From: Rhynchopus euleeides | Lineage: Eukaryota > Euglenozoa > Diplonemea > Diplonemida > Diplonemidae | NCBI GenBank assembly: GCA_963210315.1 | Contig: OY723259.1 | Span: 992,001-1,056,000, forward strand | Direction: 5' to 3' | DNA: 64,000 bases | Part shown: one piece after another, positions 31,656-43,636 of the stretch | Layout of the letters: each line of letters begins with the position of its first letter | Position numbering within the stretch: position 1 is the stretch's first letter | Notes under the pieces: generated by a model | What the model was told of the DNA's origin: nothing | The model's input: only the letters and a program-made list of their open reading frames with translations | The model's database searches: none | Translations under genes and position numbers: made by a program

Positions 31656-33578
31656 CGTGTGGGGGTGTGTTGTTTGCTGTGCTGGTTGCGGGGCAAACGT
31701 AATCTGCATTGTGCGGTGTGGTGAGATGTGTGTGTGTGTGTGGAGTGTGCGTGTTTGTGTACAATGTGCGTGGAATGGTTCCGCACAGAACAAGCCGATA
31801 TCAAAAGGGAATCGCGCCGCTTCTGTATATCACCCACTATCACAACCTTAACAACTCGGGGGGTGGGATGGGATGGGGTGGGGCGCCGTGTCGTCTTGCA
31901 TGGGTTCTGATCATCGTTCCTCGCACTTGAAATTGAAAGCCAACTGGAAGCAGCATACAGGTGTGTGCCGGGCCGGTGGGGCTGTGACCCCCCACACCCA
32001 CATGCCACACAGCAGGATACAGCCGCAGAGGCTGCCGCGCCCAAGAGCAATTGCGTCCCGTTAACGCGGCAGCCCCGCAACGCCGTGTGGCGTCTGCGGT
32101 CTGGTTAATCCCATCTGGTCCGGCATGGGGGGGAAGGGGGGTTCCCGTGCACGTGCACGCGCATCGCATCTCCTACTGCGGCTTGCCGAGAGCCTTGTGT
32201 CCCAGCAGCGCCGAGTGGAGGCACATGGTGCGCATGAAGATGGGAGGGGATATGCTGTGCTATGCAAAGGGAAAGGGATCGGGAAGGAAGGGTTTCATGG
32301 CTATAAACGTGAGTGGGGAAGAGACCCCGCCGACCTTCCTCCCATCACATCACATCAGGGCTGCCTCCACAAACATGGCGGCAGCAAAGGGGGTGTGGCA
32401 GTGCACACAACGCCCTGCCCACAGCGTCACTCCTGGAGTGTGGCTAGTACTAAATGTGACTCACAGCAATGATGCCAACAACGCGACTGACGCGTCGCCA
32501 TTCGTGTTGCTGGGGAATTGCCATGCACTCCGTCACACCGGCAGCCATATCCAATATACACACTGTGACCCGGGCGTTGTGCGAGAAGAAGAAAAGAAGA
32601 AAAGAAGAAGAGGGTGTAGGGGTAGGGGTAGGGGGGAAGGAATATGATCACATCATCACGAGACATGCGGGCCTTCTTGCAAAGATACCCACATCTCCCG
32701 AAAAGTGTGAAGGGAAGGAGACACCGACGGCGCCCAGCTGTGGCTGTTGTGTGCATTCTATCTGTTCTGCTGAGCCTGAGCCTGGCGCACAGCACCACAG
32801 CGCCCAGTCAAGCAGACAAACAGACGTACCCACAATATGCGAGCAAGGCAAAACAAAGCAAAGCAAAGCAAAGCAAAGCAAACGCCACCGGTATCGGTAT
32901 TGAGCTTTTTGGAATTGGGATCGGCATCAGCCAAAAAAATCGTCACATCACAGTTCGTTAAACTGTACACAACGAGCCGGCAGTGGTGCCCAAAGTGCAC
33001 CACGCCCACGTCGCAACCACAAGGGCCAGCGCAGCAGCCCAGAAGTCACTCTGGCATATTGCGCATACCCCTGCCCCCTGCCCCCACCACTCTGCGCACC
33101 CGCCTCCCAGAGATGGGGCGGTGGGGGGGGTGGGCTATCATGCGATCTGGATTTTGAGATCTCACATTTTTTTTTCTTTGGGTTCTGTGGAGTTGCATTT
33201 GATGATGTATCTGCAACAGGGAAACAACGAAATGGGGGAAGGAAAAAAAGGCGAGCAACAGGGTATCTGTTGCGCACACCACGTGCCCCCTCCCCCTGTC
33301 TTTCCGGGTGGGTGATGCAGAAGCTGCAGCACCGCGTGGTTTGTGCACCCCCTGACGCCCCCCCTTTCCCATCCCCCCAAAAGAAAGAAAGGGAAGAAAG
33401 ACAAGGTGCAAAATTAAAAAGGATGCACACTGGGTTGGGGGAAGAGGGAATCATTTGATATTTTTTGCGCTTCGGGCATGAAAGAAGCGGGGTACATCTG
33501 GTATGGGTACAGTAGCCCATGCAGACATCCAGAAATGTGCTGGATCATGTTGGATCATCGCCACCCCGCTCCCTTTCC

Positions 33579-35505
33579 TCACGCGGTGCTGGCGTCGGCG
33601 TCGGCGACGGTGGCGCACACGTACGACGCAGCAAAACCCTCAGCGTTCACAGACCCGTCGCTGGTGAAGCGCACCACGGCAGGCCCCGACACACGCAGCG
33701 CCTCGACCGAACTGCGGCGCCCCGACTCGTGGAAGGTGCGCACCCACTTGTTGCCCCCGTCCGCCGGGGCCGTGTAGACCGAGACATAGTCGTAGTTGGC
33801 CTCGGTGTCGAACATGTCCCACGTCAGCACGAGCGACTGCCCTGCGGGGCACCCCTCGAGGCGCCAGCACTGGGCGTCGTTGTCCGCGTACGTCTGGTTC
33901 GCCCCGGGGTGCTCCAGGAAGGCGGCACCGTCGGCGCCCGCCAGCGGGGCTGCCTGCATCCCCGCCCTTGCACGCGCGCGGGTACTCCGGCAGGGGCAGC
34001 GGGATCGCCGCACGCCGGAACAGCTCGTTCACAATCTTCGTCTGCAGGTGCCCGTAGCGCGACGCCGCCGCGCTGGCCCACCGCCACGAGCTCGGCACGG
34101 CCTCCCCCTCGGCCCACTCGCCCGACATGCGCCACGCGTAGTACGGGCGCGGCTGCGCCTCCGGGGTCGGGGTCCACAGGAAGTCGGGGTGGCGGTTGTT
34201 GTACCACTCCCCGCCCACAATCTCACCCGCCTCGTCCAGCTCCAGGTCGTAGTAGTACTGCACTGTCGTCACGGAGTCGCTCTCCTTGCTGTTCTCCTCC
34301 GCCTGCGTCGGCTCCGTCTCCACGAGGTACTCCATCTCCATCCGCACCCCCACAATGTGCGTCGTCCGGCCGCTGCGGTACGCCGCAAACTTGTCCTCCG
34401 TGTGGTTCGCCAGCGGGATCATCGCCTCCTGCGGGGTCGCCGCCCGCCTGGACGTCTTCACGTTGAAGTACACCAGCTTGTACGAGTGCACGGGCTGGTT
34501 CCACACCTCGTAGTCGAACGTGGCGTCAATGATCAGGCTCCTGTGGCTCACACCCAGCTGGTTTGCCACCGCGATGTGCAGCGTCCCCGGGTTCGTGTCG
34601 AAGCATTCCTGGTCCTTCACACGCCCGTTCGCCGCGTCCTTCTCCACGTCTGCCTCCTTCTTGTTGCACCGCCCCCCGATGAACCGGGTCGGGAACTGCA
34701 CGTTCGCCCACAGCATCGTCCCGAGCGCCTTCACGTCTGCCGGGTACATGACCACCTCCTCCCCGCGCGCCCCCGCCACGCTGATGGTGCGCACCGGGCG
34801 CGGCAGCATGTACGCGGCGGGTGCCCACCCGTGGCACAGCCCCATCCACGTCTCCACCGACCCGTTGTTGCGGTCCGCGTACACCTTCCCGCTGTTCCAC
34901 GCGTGCCGGGTCAGGTACCCGTTCGTGTCCCCGACAATCAGGTCGTACTTCTCCGACGGCGACAGGTCGCTCGCCTTCTCCGTCGTGTTGTACGTCGCGA
35001 CGGGGTGCTCCTGCGAGTACTCGTAGAAGTCGGACCACTTCCGCGGGCGCGTCGCCGCCAGCCCCTTGTCCCCGTAGCGCCACCCCGTCGACCCCCGGTA
35101 CAGCGGCCAGTACGTGTCCGACCACGACTGCGTCGGCAGCGTGTACTCGCGCGGCACCTCCGCGTCCAGCCTCCACAGGTTCGTGATCACCGACGCCCCG
35201 CCGTCCACGAGGGCCGCCGCCTGCTCCTGAGATGCGCTGGCCGCCTGCGCCTGCCGCAAAACGCTGCTCGCACGCAGCAGCTTCTCGCGCTGCTGCGCCT
35301 TCAGGGACACGTACTCCCCGGACTTCACCTGCTCGGGAGTGAAGGGGGACGTGGCACGGTGCGCCCCACGCCTGCGCACGGGCATCTCACCCATCACCTC
35401 CTGCGGGTGGTCCTGCAGCCGCTGCATGTAGTCGCTGATCTCCTGCTGCACTGTTGCCGCCGCGGGCACAGCCGCCCACATCAGCACTGCTGCGAGTGTG
35501 CGCAT
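33579..35505 (-). pseudogene. Gene A, copy 6: frameshifted, CUB domain lost
   Basis: Two bases (GC on the plus strand) are missing between 33960 and 33961 compared with all nine other copies. Residues 1-515 are unchanged, so the signal peptide and whole transglutaminase domain with Cys224, His310 and Asp327 remain. The frame then shifts and runs 106 residues to a stop at 33640, giving a 621-residue product whose C-terminus is Arg/Gly/Ala/Pro-rich and unrelated to CUB. The original CUB frame persists unread down to 33579. It may be a pseudogene, a still active enzyme without its targeting domain, or a consensus error in a GC-rich stretch. The GTG tract upstream also differs by two bases, but the CAG acceptor (35540-35539) is intact. 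Confidence 0.8.
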
Positions 35506-35570
35506 CTTGCCGTCACTCACAATATGGTATTAGTGAATCTGCGTGTGCACAGGGTGGTGGTTGTGGTTAT

Positions 35571-35589
35571 GTGGTGGTGGTGGTGGTGG
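35571..35589 (+). repeat. Expanded GTG run in the gene A6 acceptor zone
   Basis: 19 bases of G/T triplets follow TTAT here, against 17 in the other units (for example 3374-3390). On the minus strand this is a CAC run within the AG-free zone; no AG is created. Confidence 0.9.
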
Positions 35590-37194
35590 CGGCGAGGGCA
35601 GGCAGAGTTCAGACAACAAGTGCAACGGAGGAGGGGAGGGGAGGGGGGTGTGGCGACTGGCGACTGGTGTTGACTGGTGTGACTGGCACACATCACGAGC
35701 GTGCGGTGCGCGGGCTTGGCGGTGGCGGTGGCGGTGGCGGTGGCAGTGGCGCTCCTGACCTGACCTGACCCACCCCAACCACTTCTGTTCGGCGCACGAA
35801 AAAAGATGGTGGATGCGGTGAAAAACCCCTGCTGTCTGTTCAGAACCAGACTTTATTCTTCTGTCTCTGAACGATGAAAGGCTGTGGCACAGCAAAGGGG
35901 AAAACAAGCTTCTGGGGCAGGAGGCGGCAACCGCTGCTCTCCTGCCCCGCCCTTCTCGGGGGTTTCGTTCAACCACAATCATGCACCGTCGCCCGCATAT
36001 CCGATCAGCCGCGCCCAGGAGCTGGGGCGCGGGGAGCATGCACCGCAATGCATGCAGCTGAAGGGGAAACGCGGCTGTGGTGCAGCCAGGCGGAGGCATT
36101 CAGAAAAAGGGCACAGACACACACGCACACGCAACAAAACACAACACAAGACAACACACACCGCAAAGAAAGCAAAGCCGGGCAAACAAAACCCACTGCT
36201 GTGGGGGGTTGTCTTTGCTGCCCAAAGCGCTGATCCGACTCCGCTATCTTTTCTGTGTGTGCGCGTCTGTGCGTGTATGGGTGTCCATACGTGTGCTGCC
36301 GACAGTATTGTTTCTCTACCGTGACCCGAGACAGGCTATAGCGTTGCTGTTGTGGTATAAAAGAACACGGCGGGCCAAGACACACCGGAGGGAGGCACCG
36401 GCACCGACAGCGCGGTGTCCCCCGCGCATGTGGCAACACCGTGGTATGTACTGCAAACCTATAACGTGCCATGTTTGGGCCCTGGCTTCTGTGCCGGCAT
36501 TCGGTTATCCCTCTCTCTTTCTGATTTTGTTTCTGGTTCTGGGTACACATATACAGTCACATTTTCGAGCGTGTTTTGACTGTTTCATTTTTGGTGGGTG
36601 GGGTGGGGCGAGCAGCAAAAGACACCGTGTACTGGGTCGGGCGAACCTCGCAGCACCTGAGTCCAACAGATACTCTGCCAGAACCAGGCAGCTGGTGGCT
36701 GCTGTCCCGGGCTTCCTTCCGCCCCACCCTTCTTCACTCTGCACTCCCAAAGAGGGAGAACACAGAGATAGAGACAGAGAGGGTGGGGGGGCGGAGAAGA
36801 GACCGCACACAGCCCCTGCGCTGCTTGGGATGATGCTACTGAAACTGGAAGTAGTAGAAGAAGAAGAAAGAAGAAGAAGAAGAAGACCAACTAGAATTAG
36901 AACTAGAAACGGGGCGGATAAGCAACCGCGACAGCGGCAAAGGGCAGAACCGCACACGACCAAGCCATGCTGTGCATGCGACTGGAGGGGGTGGAAGAGC
37001 GTGGCCACACAGGGTTAGCGCTGGCTGCGGCACACGCATTCACACCACACCGCCATCCAGTGGGATGGGGAGCGAGGGATAGGGGGGAAAGGGGGCACCG
37101 CTGCTGGCTGGCAGCAGCCTGGGGTACCCGAAATGAGAGAGGCGCAGAGATGGGCGAACCACCAGCACGGAAAAGACAGCACCCACACTCACAC

Positions 37195-38097
37195 TCAGAC
37201 GTGGATGTCATTCTCCTTTGCCTCGTACGGCTCGTTCGTGTTGCCGTGGCCCTCGCCCGCGCCAGCCTTGCGCAGGCACACGGCCCACACCAGCCCCCCC
37301 ACAAGCAGAGCCGCGAGGGAGATGCACCCAATCACAATGGAGGCAATGGCGCCGCCCGACAGGTCGTCGTCCGCAACAGACCGGGGCACCGCAGTGGCCG
37401 GCACGGCGCACACCAACAGGTCCTTGCCGGCGACGGTGCGGCGCGACACGGAGTAGCCCACCTCACACTCCAGCGCCACGCAGCGGCCGTCGTATGCCAC
37501 GACCGTGCTGACCGCGTGGGGATCGCACACCGCCAGCCCGGATGCCGTCTGCGACGCGCGCACCTTCACCACCACATCGTCTGTGGAAAACACCTTCGTG
37601 AAGGCAGACATCGCCACCACAGACTCACGCAGGGCAGCCGTCACGTTGGCCACCGACGCGGCCAGGTCCGCTGTCGGAGACTCCACCTGCACGATGAGCG
37701 TCACAGACCCGCACACGCCCAGCACCGAGGGGTTGGCAGTCCGCGCGGCAGCGACACGCTGCTTTGCGTCGGCAACGAGCGCGTCCACCCGCGCACGCTC
37801 GCACGCCACGTCTGGCAGCTCCACGACAAGGTTGACGGGCGCGGTTGCGCGTGTGACCGCCCCTGACGGCCCCACCTGGCACAGGTCGCCGCTGTGCGTC
37901 GAGCACATGCACACCTTAGACGACGGCGAGCATGCCGCCCCCGCATCGCCCGCCCAGCGGCAGTCCGCATCCTCCGTGCAGTACTCCACAGACACCGGCG
38001 CATCCACGGGGGCCGCGCTCAGCTCGTCCGCCGCACGCGCCAGAGAGAGGCAGCACGCGGCAGCAACAGCGAGCAGGGGGAGCTGTGCCGAGGGCAT
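37195..38097 (-). CDS. Gene B, copy 6: EGF-like type I membrane protein, intact
   Basis: 300 residues identical to copy 1. The private T-to-G change at 38196 (A to C on the coding strand) is 99 bases upstream of the ATG, within the AG-free zone, and would be spliced off if the CAG at 38148-38146 is the acceptor. Confidence 0.72.
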   Translation of the reverse strand: MPSAQLPLLAVAAACCLSLARAADELSAAPVDAPVSVEYCTEDADCRWAGDAGAACSPSSKVCMCSTHSGDLCQVGPSGAVTRATAPVNLVVELPDVACERARVDALVADAKQRVAAARTANPSVLGVCGSVTLIVQVESPTADLAASVANVTAALRESVVAMSAFTKVFSTDDVVVKVRASQTASGLAVCDPHAVSTVVAYDGRCVALECEVGYSVSRRTVAGKDLLVCAVPATAVPRSVADDDLSGGAIASIVIGCISLAALLVGGLVWAVCLRKAGAGEGHGNTNEPYEAKENDIHV

Positions 38098-40020
38098 CGT
38101 GTGGGGGTGTGTTGTTTGCTGTGCTGGTTGCGGGGCAAACGTAATCTGCATTGTGCGGTGTGGTGAGATGTGTGTGTGTGTGTGGAGTGTGCGTGGTTGT
38201 GTACAATGTGCGTGGAATGGTTCCGCACAGAACAAGCCGATATCAAAAGGGAATCGCGCCGCTTCTGTATATCACCCACTATCACAACCTTAACAACTCG
38301 GGGGGTGGGATGGGATGGGGTGGGGCGCCGTGTCGTCTTGCATGGGTTCTGATCATCGTTCCTCGCACTTGAAATTGAAAGCCAACTGGAAGCAGCATAC
38401 AGGTGTGTGCCGGGCCGGTGGGGCTGTGACCCCCCACACCCACATGCCACACAGCAGGATACAGCCGCAGAGGCTGCCGCGCCCAAGAGCAATTGCGTCC
38501 CGTTAACGCGGCAGCCCCGCAACGCCGTGTGGCGTCTGCGGTCTGGTTAATCCCATCTGGTCCGGCATGGGGGGGAAGGGGGGTTCCCGTGCACGTGCAC
38601 GCGCATCGCATCTCCTACTGCGGCTTGCCGAGAGCCTTGTGTCCCAGCAGCGCCGAGTGGAGGCACATGGTGCGCATGAAGATGGGAGGGGATATGCTGT
38701 GCTATGCAAAGGGAAAGGGATCGGGAAGGAAGGGTTTCATGGCTATAAACGTGAGTGGGGAAGAGACCCCGCCGACCTTCCTCCCATCACATCACATCAG
38801 GGCTGCCTCCACAAACATGGCGGCAGCAAAGGGGGTGTGGCAGTGCACACAACGCCCTGCCCACAGCGTCACTCCTGGAGTGTGGCTAGTACTAAATGTG
38901 ACTCACAGCAATGATGCCAACAACGCGACTGACGCGTCGCCATTCGTGTTGCTGGGGAATTGCCATGCACTCCGTCACACCGGCAGCCATATCCAATATA
39001 CACACTGTGACCCGGGCGTTGTGCGAGAAGAAGAAAAGAAGAAAAGAAGAAGAGGGTGTAGGGGTAGGGGTAGGGGGGAAGGAATATGATCACATCATCA
39101 CGAGACATGCGGGCCTTCTTGCAAAGATACCCACATCTCCCGAAAAGTGTGAAGGGAAGGAGACACCGACGGCGCCCAGCTGTGGCTGTTGTGTGCATTC
39201 TATCTGTTCTGCTGAGCCTGAGCCTGGCGCACAGCACCACAGCGCCCAGGCAAGCAGACAAACAGACGTACCCACAATATGCGAGCAAGGCAAAACAAAG
39301 CAAAGCAAAGCAAAGCAAAGCAAACGCCACCGGTATCGGTATTGAGCTTTTTGGAATTGGGATCGGCATCAGCCAAAAAAATCGTCACATCACAGTTCGT
39401 TAAACTGTACACAACGAGCCGGCAGTGGTGCCCAAAGTGCACCACGCCCACGTCGCAACCACAAGGGCCAGCGCAGCAGCCCAGAAGTCACTCTGGCATA
39501 TTGCGCATACCCCTGCCCCCTGCCCCCACCACTCTGCGCACCCGCCTCCCAGAGATGGGGCGGTGGGGGGGGTGGGCTATCATGCGATCTGGATTTTGAG
39601 ATCTCACATTTTTTTTTCTTTGGGTTCTGTGGAGTTGCATTTGATGATGTATCTGCAACAGGGAAACAACGAAATGGGGGAAGGAAAAAAAGGCGAGCAA
39701 CAGGGTATCTGTTGCGCACACCACGTGCCCCCTCCCCCTGTCTTTCCGGGTGGGTGATGCAGAAGCTGCAGCACCGCGTGGTTTGTGCACCCCCTGACGC
39801 CCCCCCTTTCCCATCCCCCCAAAAGAAAGAAAGGGAAGAAAGACAAGGTGCAAAATTAAAAAGGATGCACACTGGGTTGGGGGAAGAGGGAATCATTTGA
39901 TATTTTTTGCGCTTCGGGCATGAAAGAAGCGGGGTACATCTGGTATGGGTACAGTAGCCCATGCAGACATCCAGAAATGTGCTGGATCATGTTGGATCAT
40001 CGCCACCCCGCTCCCTTTCC

Positions 40021-41949
40021 TCACGCGGTGCTGGCGTCGGCGTCGGCGACGGTGGCGCACACGTACGACGCAGCAAAACCCTCAGCGTTCACAGACCCGT
40101 CGCTGGTGAAGCGCACCACGGCAGGCCCCGACACACGCAGCGCCTCGACCGAACTGCGGCGCCCCGACTCGTGGAAGGTGCGCACCCACTTGTTGCCCCC
40201 GTCCGCCGGGGCCGTGTAGACCGAGACATAGTCGTAGTTGGCCTCGGTGTCGAACATGTCCCACGTCAGCACGAGCGACTGCCCTGCGGGGCACCCCTCG
40301 AGGCGCCAGCACTGGGCGTCGTTGTCCGCGTACGTCTGGTTCGCCCCGGGGTGCTCCAGGAAGGCGGCACCGTCGGCGCCCGCCAGCGGGGCTGCCTGCA
40401 TCGCCCCGCCCTTGCACGCGCGCGGGTACTCCGGCAGGGGCAGCGGGATCGCCGCACGCCGGAACAGCTCGTTCACAATCTTCGTCTGCAGGTGCCCGTA
40501 GCGCGACGCCGCCGCGCTGGCCCACCGCCACGAGCTCGGCACGGCCTCCCCCTCGGCCCACTCGCCCGACATGCGCCACGCGTAGTACGGGCGCGGCTGC
40601 GCCTCCGGGGTCGGGGTCCACAGGAAGTCGGGGTGGCGGTTGTTGTACCACTCCCCGCCCACAATCTCACCCGCCTCGTCCAGCTCCAGGTCGTAGTAGT
40701 ACTGCACTGTCGTCACGGAGTCGCTCTCCTTGCTGTTCTCCTCCGCCTGCGTCGGCTCCGTCTCCACGAGGTACTCCATCTCCATCCGCACCCCCACAAT
40801 GTGCGTCGTCCGGCCGCTGCGGTACGCCGCAAACTTGTCCTCCGTGTGGTTCGCCAGCGGGATCATCGCCTCCTGCGGGGTCGCCGCCCGCCTGGACGTC
40901 TTCACGTTGAAGTACACCAGCTTGTACGAGTGCACGGGCTGGTTCCACACCTCGTAGTCGAACGTGGCGTCAATGATCAGGCTCCTGTGGCTCACACCCA
41001 GCTGGTTTGCCACCGCGATGTGCAGCGTCCCCGGGTTCGTGTCGAAGCATTCCTGGTCCTTCACACGCCCGTTCGCCGCGTCCTTCTCCACGTCTGCCTC
41101 CTTCTTGTTGCACCGCCCCCCGATGAACCGGGTCGGGAACTGCACGTTCGCCCACAGCATCGTCCCGAGCGCCTTCACGTCTGCCGGGTACATGACCACC
41201 TCCTCCCCGCGCGCCCCCGCCACGCTGATGGTGCGCACCGGGCGCGGCAGCATGTACGCGGCGGGTGCCCACCCGTGGCACAGCCCCATCCACGTCTCCA
41301 CCGACCCGTTGTTGCGGTCCGCGTACACCTTCCCGCTGTTCCACGCGTGCCGGGTCAGGTACCCGTTCGTGTCCCCGACAATCAGGTCGTACTTCTCCGA
41401 CGGCGACAGGTCGCTCGCCTTCTCCGTCGTGTTGTACGTCGCGACGGGGTGCTCCTGCGAGTACTCGTAGAAGTCGGACCACTTCCGCGGGCGCGTCGCC
41501 GCCAGCCCCTTGTCCCCGTAGCGCCACCCCGTCGACCCCCGGTACAGCGGCCAGTACGTGTCCGACCACGACTGCGTCGGCAGCGTGTACTCGCGCGGCA
41601 CCTCCGCGTCCAGCCTCCACAGGTTCGTGATCACCGACGCCCCGCCGTCCACGAGGGCCGCCGCCTGCTCCTGAGATGCGCTGGCCGCCTGCGCCTGCCG
41701 CAAAACGCTGCTCGCACGCAGCAGCTTCTCGCGCTGCTGCGCCTTCAGGGACACGTACTCCCCGGACTTCACCTGCTCGGGAGTGAAGGGGGACGTGGCA
41801 CGGTGCGCCCCACGCCTGCGCACGGGCATCTCACCCATCACCTCCTGCGGGTGGTCCTGCAGCCGCTGCATGTAGTCGCTGATCTCCTGCTGCACTGTTG
41901 CCGCCGCGGGCACAGCCGCCCACATCAGCACTGCTGCGAGTGTGCGCAT
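40021..41949 (-). CDS. Gene A, copy 7: TGase_elicitor-CUB secreted protein, intact
   Basis: All 642 residues match copy 1, and the CUB frame is restored relative to copy 6 next to it, so the copy 6 deletion has not spread. Confidence 0.86.
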   Translation of the reverse strand: MRTLAAVLMWAAVPAAATVQQEISDYMQRLQDHPQEVMGEMPVRRRGAHRATSPFTPEQVKSGEYVSLKAQQREKLLRASSVLRQAQAASASQEQAAALVDGGASVITNLWRLDAEVPREYTLPTQSWSDTYWPLYRGSTGWRYGDKGLAATRPRKWSDFYEYSQEHPVATYNTTEKASDLSPSEKYDLIVGDTNGYLTRHAWNSGKVYADRNNGSVETWMGLCHGWAPAAYMLPRPVRTISVAGARGEEVVMYPADVKALGTMLWANVQFPTRFIGGRCNKKEADVEKDAANGRVKDQECFDTNPGTLHIAVANQLGVSHRSLIIDATFDYEVWNQPVHSYKLVYFNVKTSRRAATPQEAMIPLANHTEDKFAAYRSGRTTHIVGVRMEMEYLVETEPTQAEENSKESDSVTTVQYYYDLELDEAGEIVGGEWYNNRHPDFLWTPTPEAQPRPYYAWRMSGEWAEGEAVPSSWRWASAAASRYGHLQTKIVNELFRRAAIPLPLPEYPRACKGGAMQAAPLAGADGAAFLEHPGANQTYADNDAQCWRLEGCPAGQSLVLTWDMFDTEANYDYVSVYTAPADGGNKWVRTFHESGRRSSVEALRVSGPAVVRFTSDGSVNAEGFAASYVCATVADADASTA

Positions 41950-43636
41950 CTTGCCGTCACTCACAATATGGTATTAGTGAATCTGCGTGTGCACAGGGTG
42001 GTGGTTGTGGTTATGGTGGTGGTGGTGGTGGCGGCGAGGGCAGGCAGAGTTCAGACAACAAGTGCAACGGAGGAGGGGAGGGGAGGGGGGTGTGGCGACT
42101 GGCGACTGGTGTTGACTGGTGTGACTGGCACACATCACGAGCGTGCGGTGCGCGGGCTTGGCGGTGGCGGTGGCGGTGGCGGTGGCAGTGGCGCTCCTGA
42201 CCTGACCTGACCCACCCCAACCACTTCTGTTCGGCGCACGAAAAAAGATGGTGGATGCGGTGAAAAACCCCTGCTGTCTGTTCAGAACCAGACTTTATTC
42301 TTCTGTCTCTGAACGATGAAAGGCTGTGGCACAGCAAAGGGGAAAACAAGCTTCTGGGGCAGGAGGCGGCAACCGCTGCTCTCCTGCCCCGCCCTTCTCG
42401 GGGGTTTCGTTCAACCACAATCATGCACCGTCGCCCGCATATCCGATCAGCCGCGCCCAGGAGCTGGGGCGCGGGGAGCATGCACCGCAATGCATGCAGC
42501 TGAAGGGGAAACGCGGCTGTGGTGCAGCCAGGCGGAGGCATTCAGAAAAAGGGCACAGACACACACGCACACGCAACAAAACACAACACAAGACAACACA
42601 CACCGCAAAGAAAGCAAAGCCGGGCAAACAAAACCCACTGCTGTGGGGGGTTGTCTTTGCTGCCCAAAGCGCTGATCCGACTCCGCTATCTTTTCTGTGT
42701 GTGCGCGTCTGTGCGTGTATGGGTGTCCATACGTGTGCTGCCGACAGTATTGTTTCTCTACCGTGACCCGAGACAGGCTATAGCGTTGCTGTTGTGGTAT
42801 AAAAGAACACGGCGGGCCAAGACACACCGGAGGGAGGCACCGGCACCGACAGCGCGGTGTCCCCCGCGCATGTGGCAACACCGTGGTATGTACTGCAAAC
42901 CTATAACGTGCCATGTTTGGGCCCTGGCTTCTGTGCCGGCATTCGGTTATCCCTCTCTCTTTCTGATTTTGTTTCTGGTTCTGGGTACACATATACAGTC
43001 ACATTTTCGAGCGTGTTTTGACTGTTTCATTTTTGGTGGGTGGGGTGGGGCGAGCAGCAAAAGACACCGTGTACTGGGTCGGGCGAACCTCGCAGCACCT
43101 GAGTCCAACAGATACTCTGCCAGAACCAGGCAGCTGGTGGCTGCTGTCCCGGGCTTCCTTCCGCCCCACCCTTCTTCACTCTGCACTCCCAAAGAGGGAG
43201 AACACAGAGATAGAGACAGAGAGGGTGGGGGGGCGGAGAAGAGACCGCACACAGCCCCTGCGCTGCTTGGGATGATGCTACTGAAACTGGAAGTAGTAGA
43301 AGAAGAAGAAAGAAGAAGAAGAAGAAGACCAACTAGAATTAGAACTAGAAACGGGGCGGATAAGCAACCGCGACAGCGGCAAAGGGCAGAACCGCACACG
43401 ACCAAGCCATGCTGTGCATGCGACTGGAGGGGGTGGAAGAGCGTGGCCACACAGGGTTAGCGCTGGCTGCGGCACACGCATTCACACCACACCGCCATCC
43501 AGTGGGATGGGGAGCGAGGGATAGGGGGGAAAGGGGGCACCGCTGCTGGCTGGCAGCAGCCTGGGGTACCCGAAATGAGAGAGGCGCAGAGATGGGCGAA
43601 CCACCAGCACGGAAAAGACAGCACCCACACTCACAC

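Larger units (their letters stand above)
25758..32199 (-). repeat. Array unit 5 (6442 bp)
   Basis: No private difference from unit 1 was found. The spacers at 29066-30752 and 31656-33578 hold no gene. Confidence 0.97.
32200..38641 (-). repeat. Array unit 6 (6442 bp), the most divergent copy
   Basis: Three private changes: a 2-base deletion in gene A (at 33960/33961), a 2-base gain in the GTG run at about 35571-35589 inside the gene A acceptor zone, and T to G at 38196 inside the gene B acceptor zone. Loss and gain cancel, so the unit length is unchanged. The spacers at 35506-37194 and 38098-40020 hold no gene. Confidence 0.96.
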
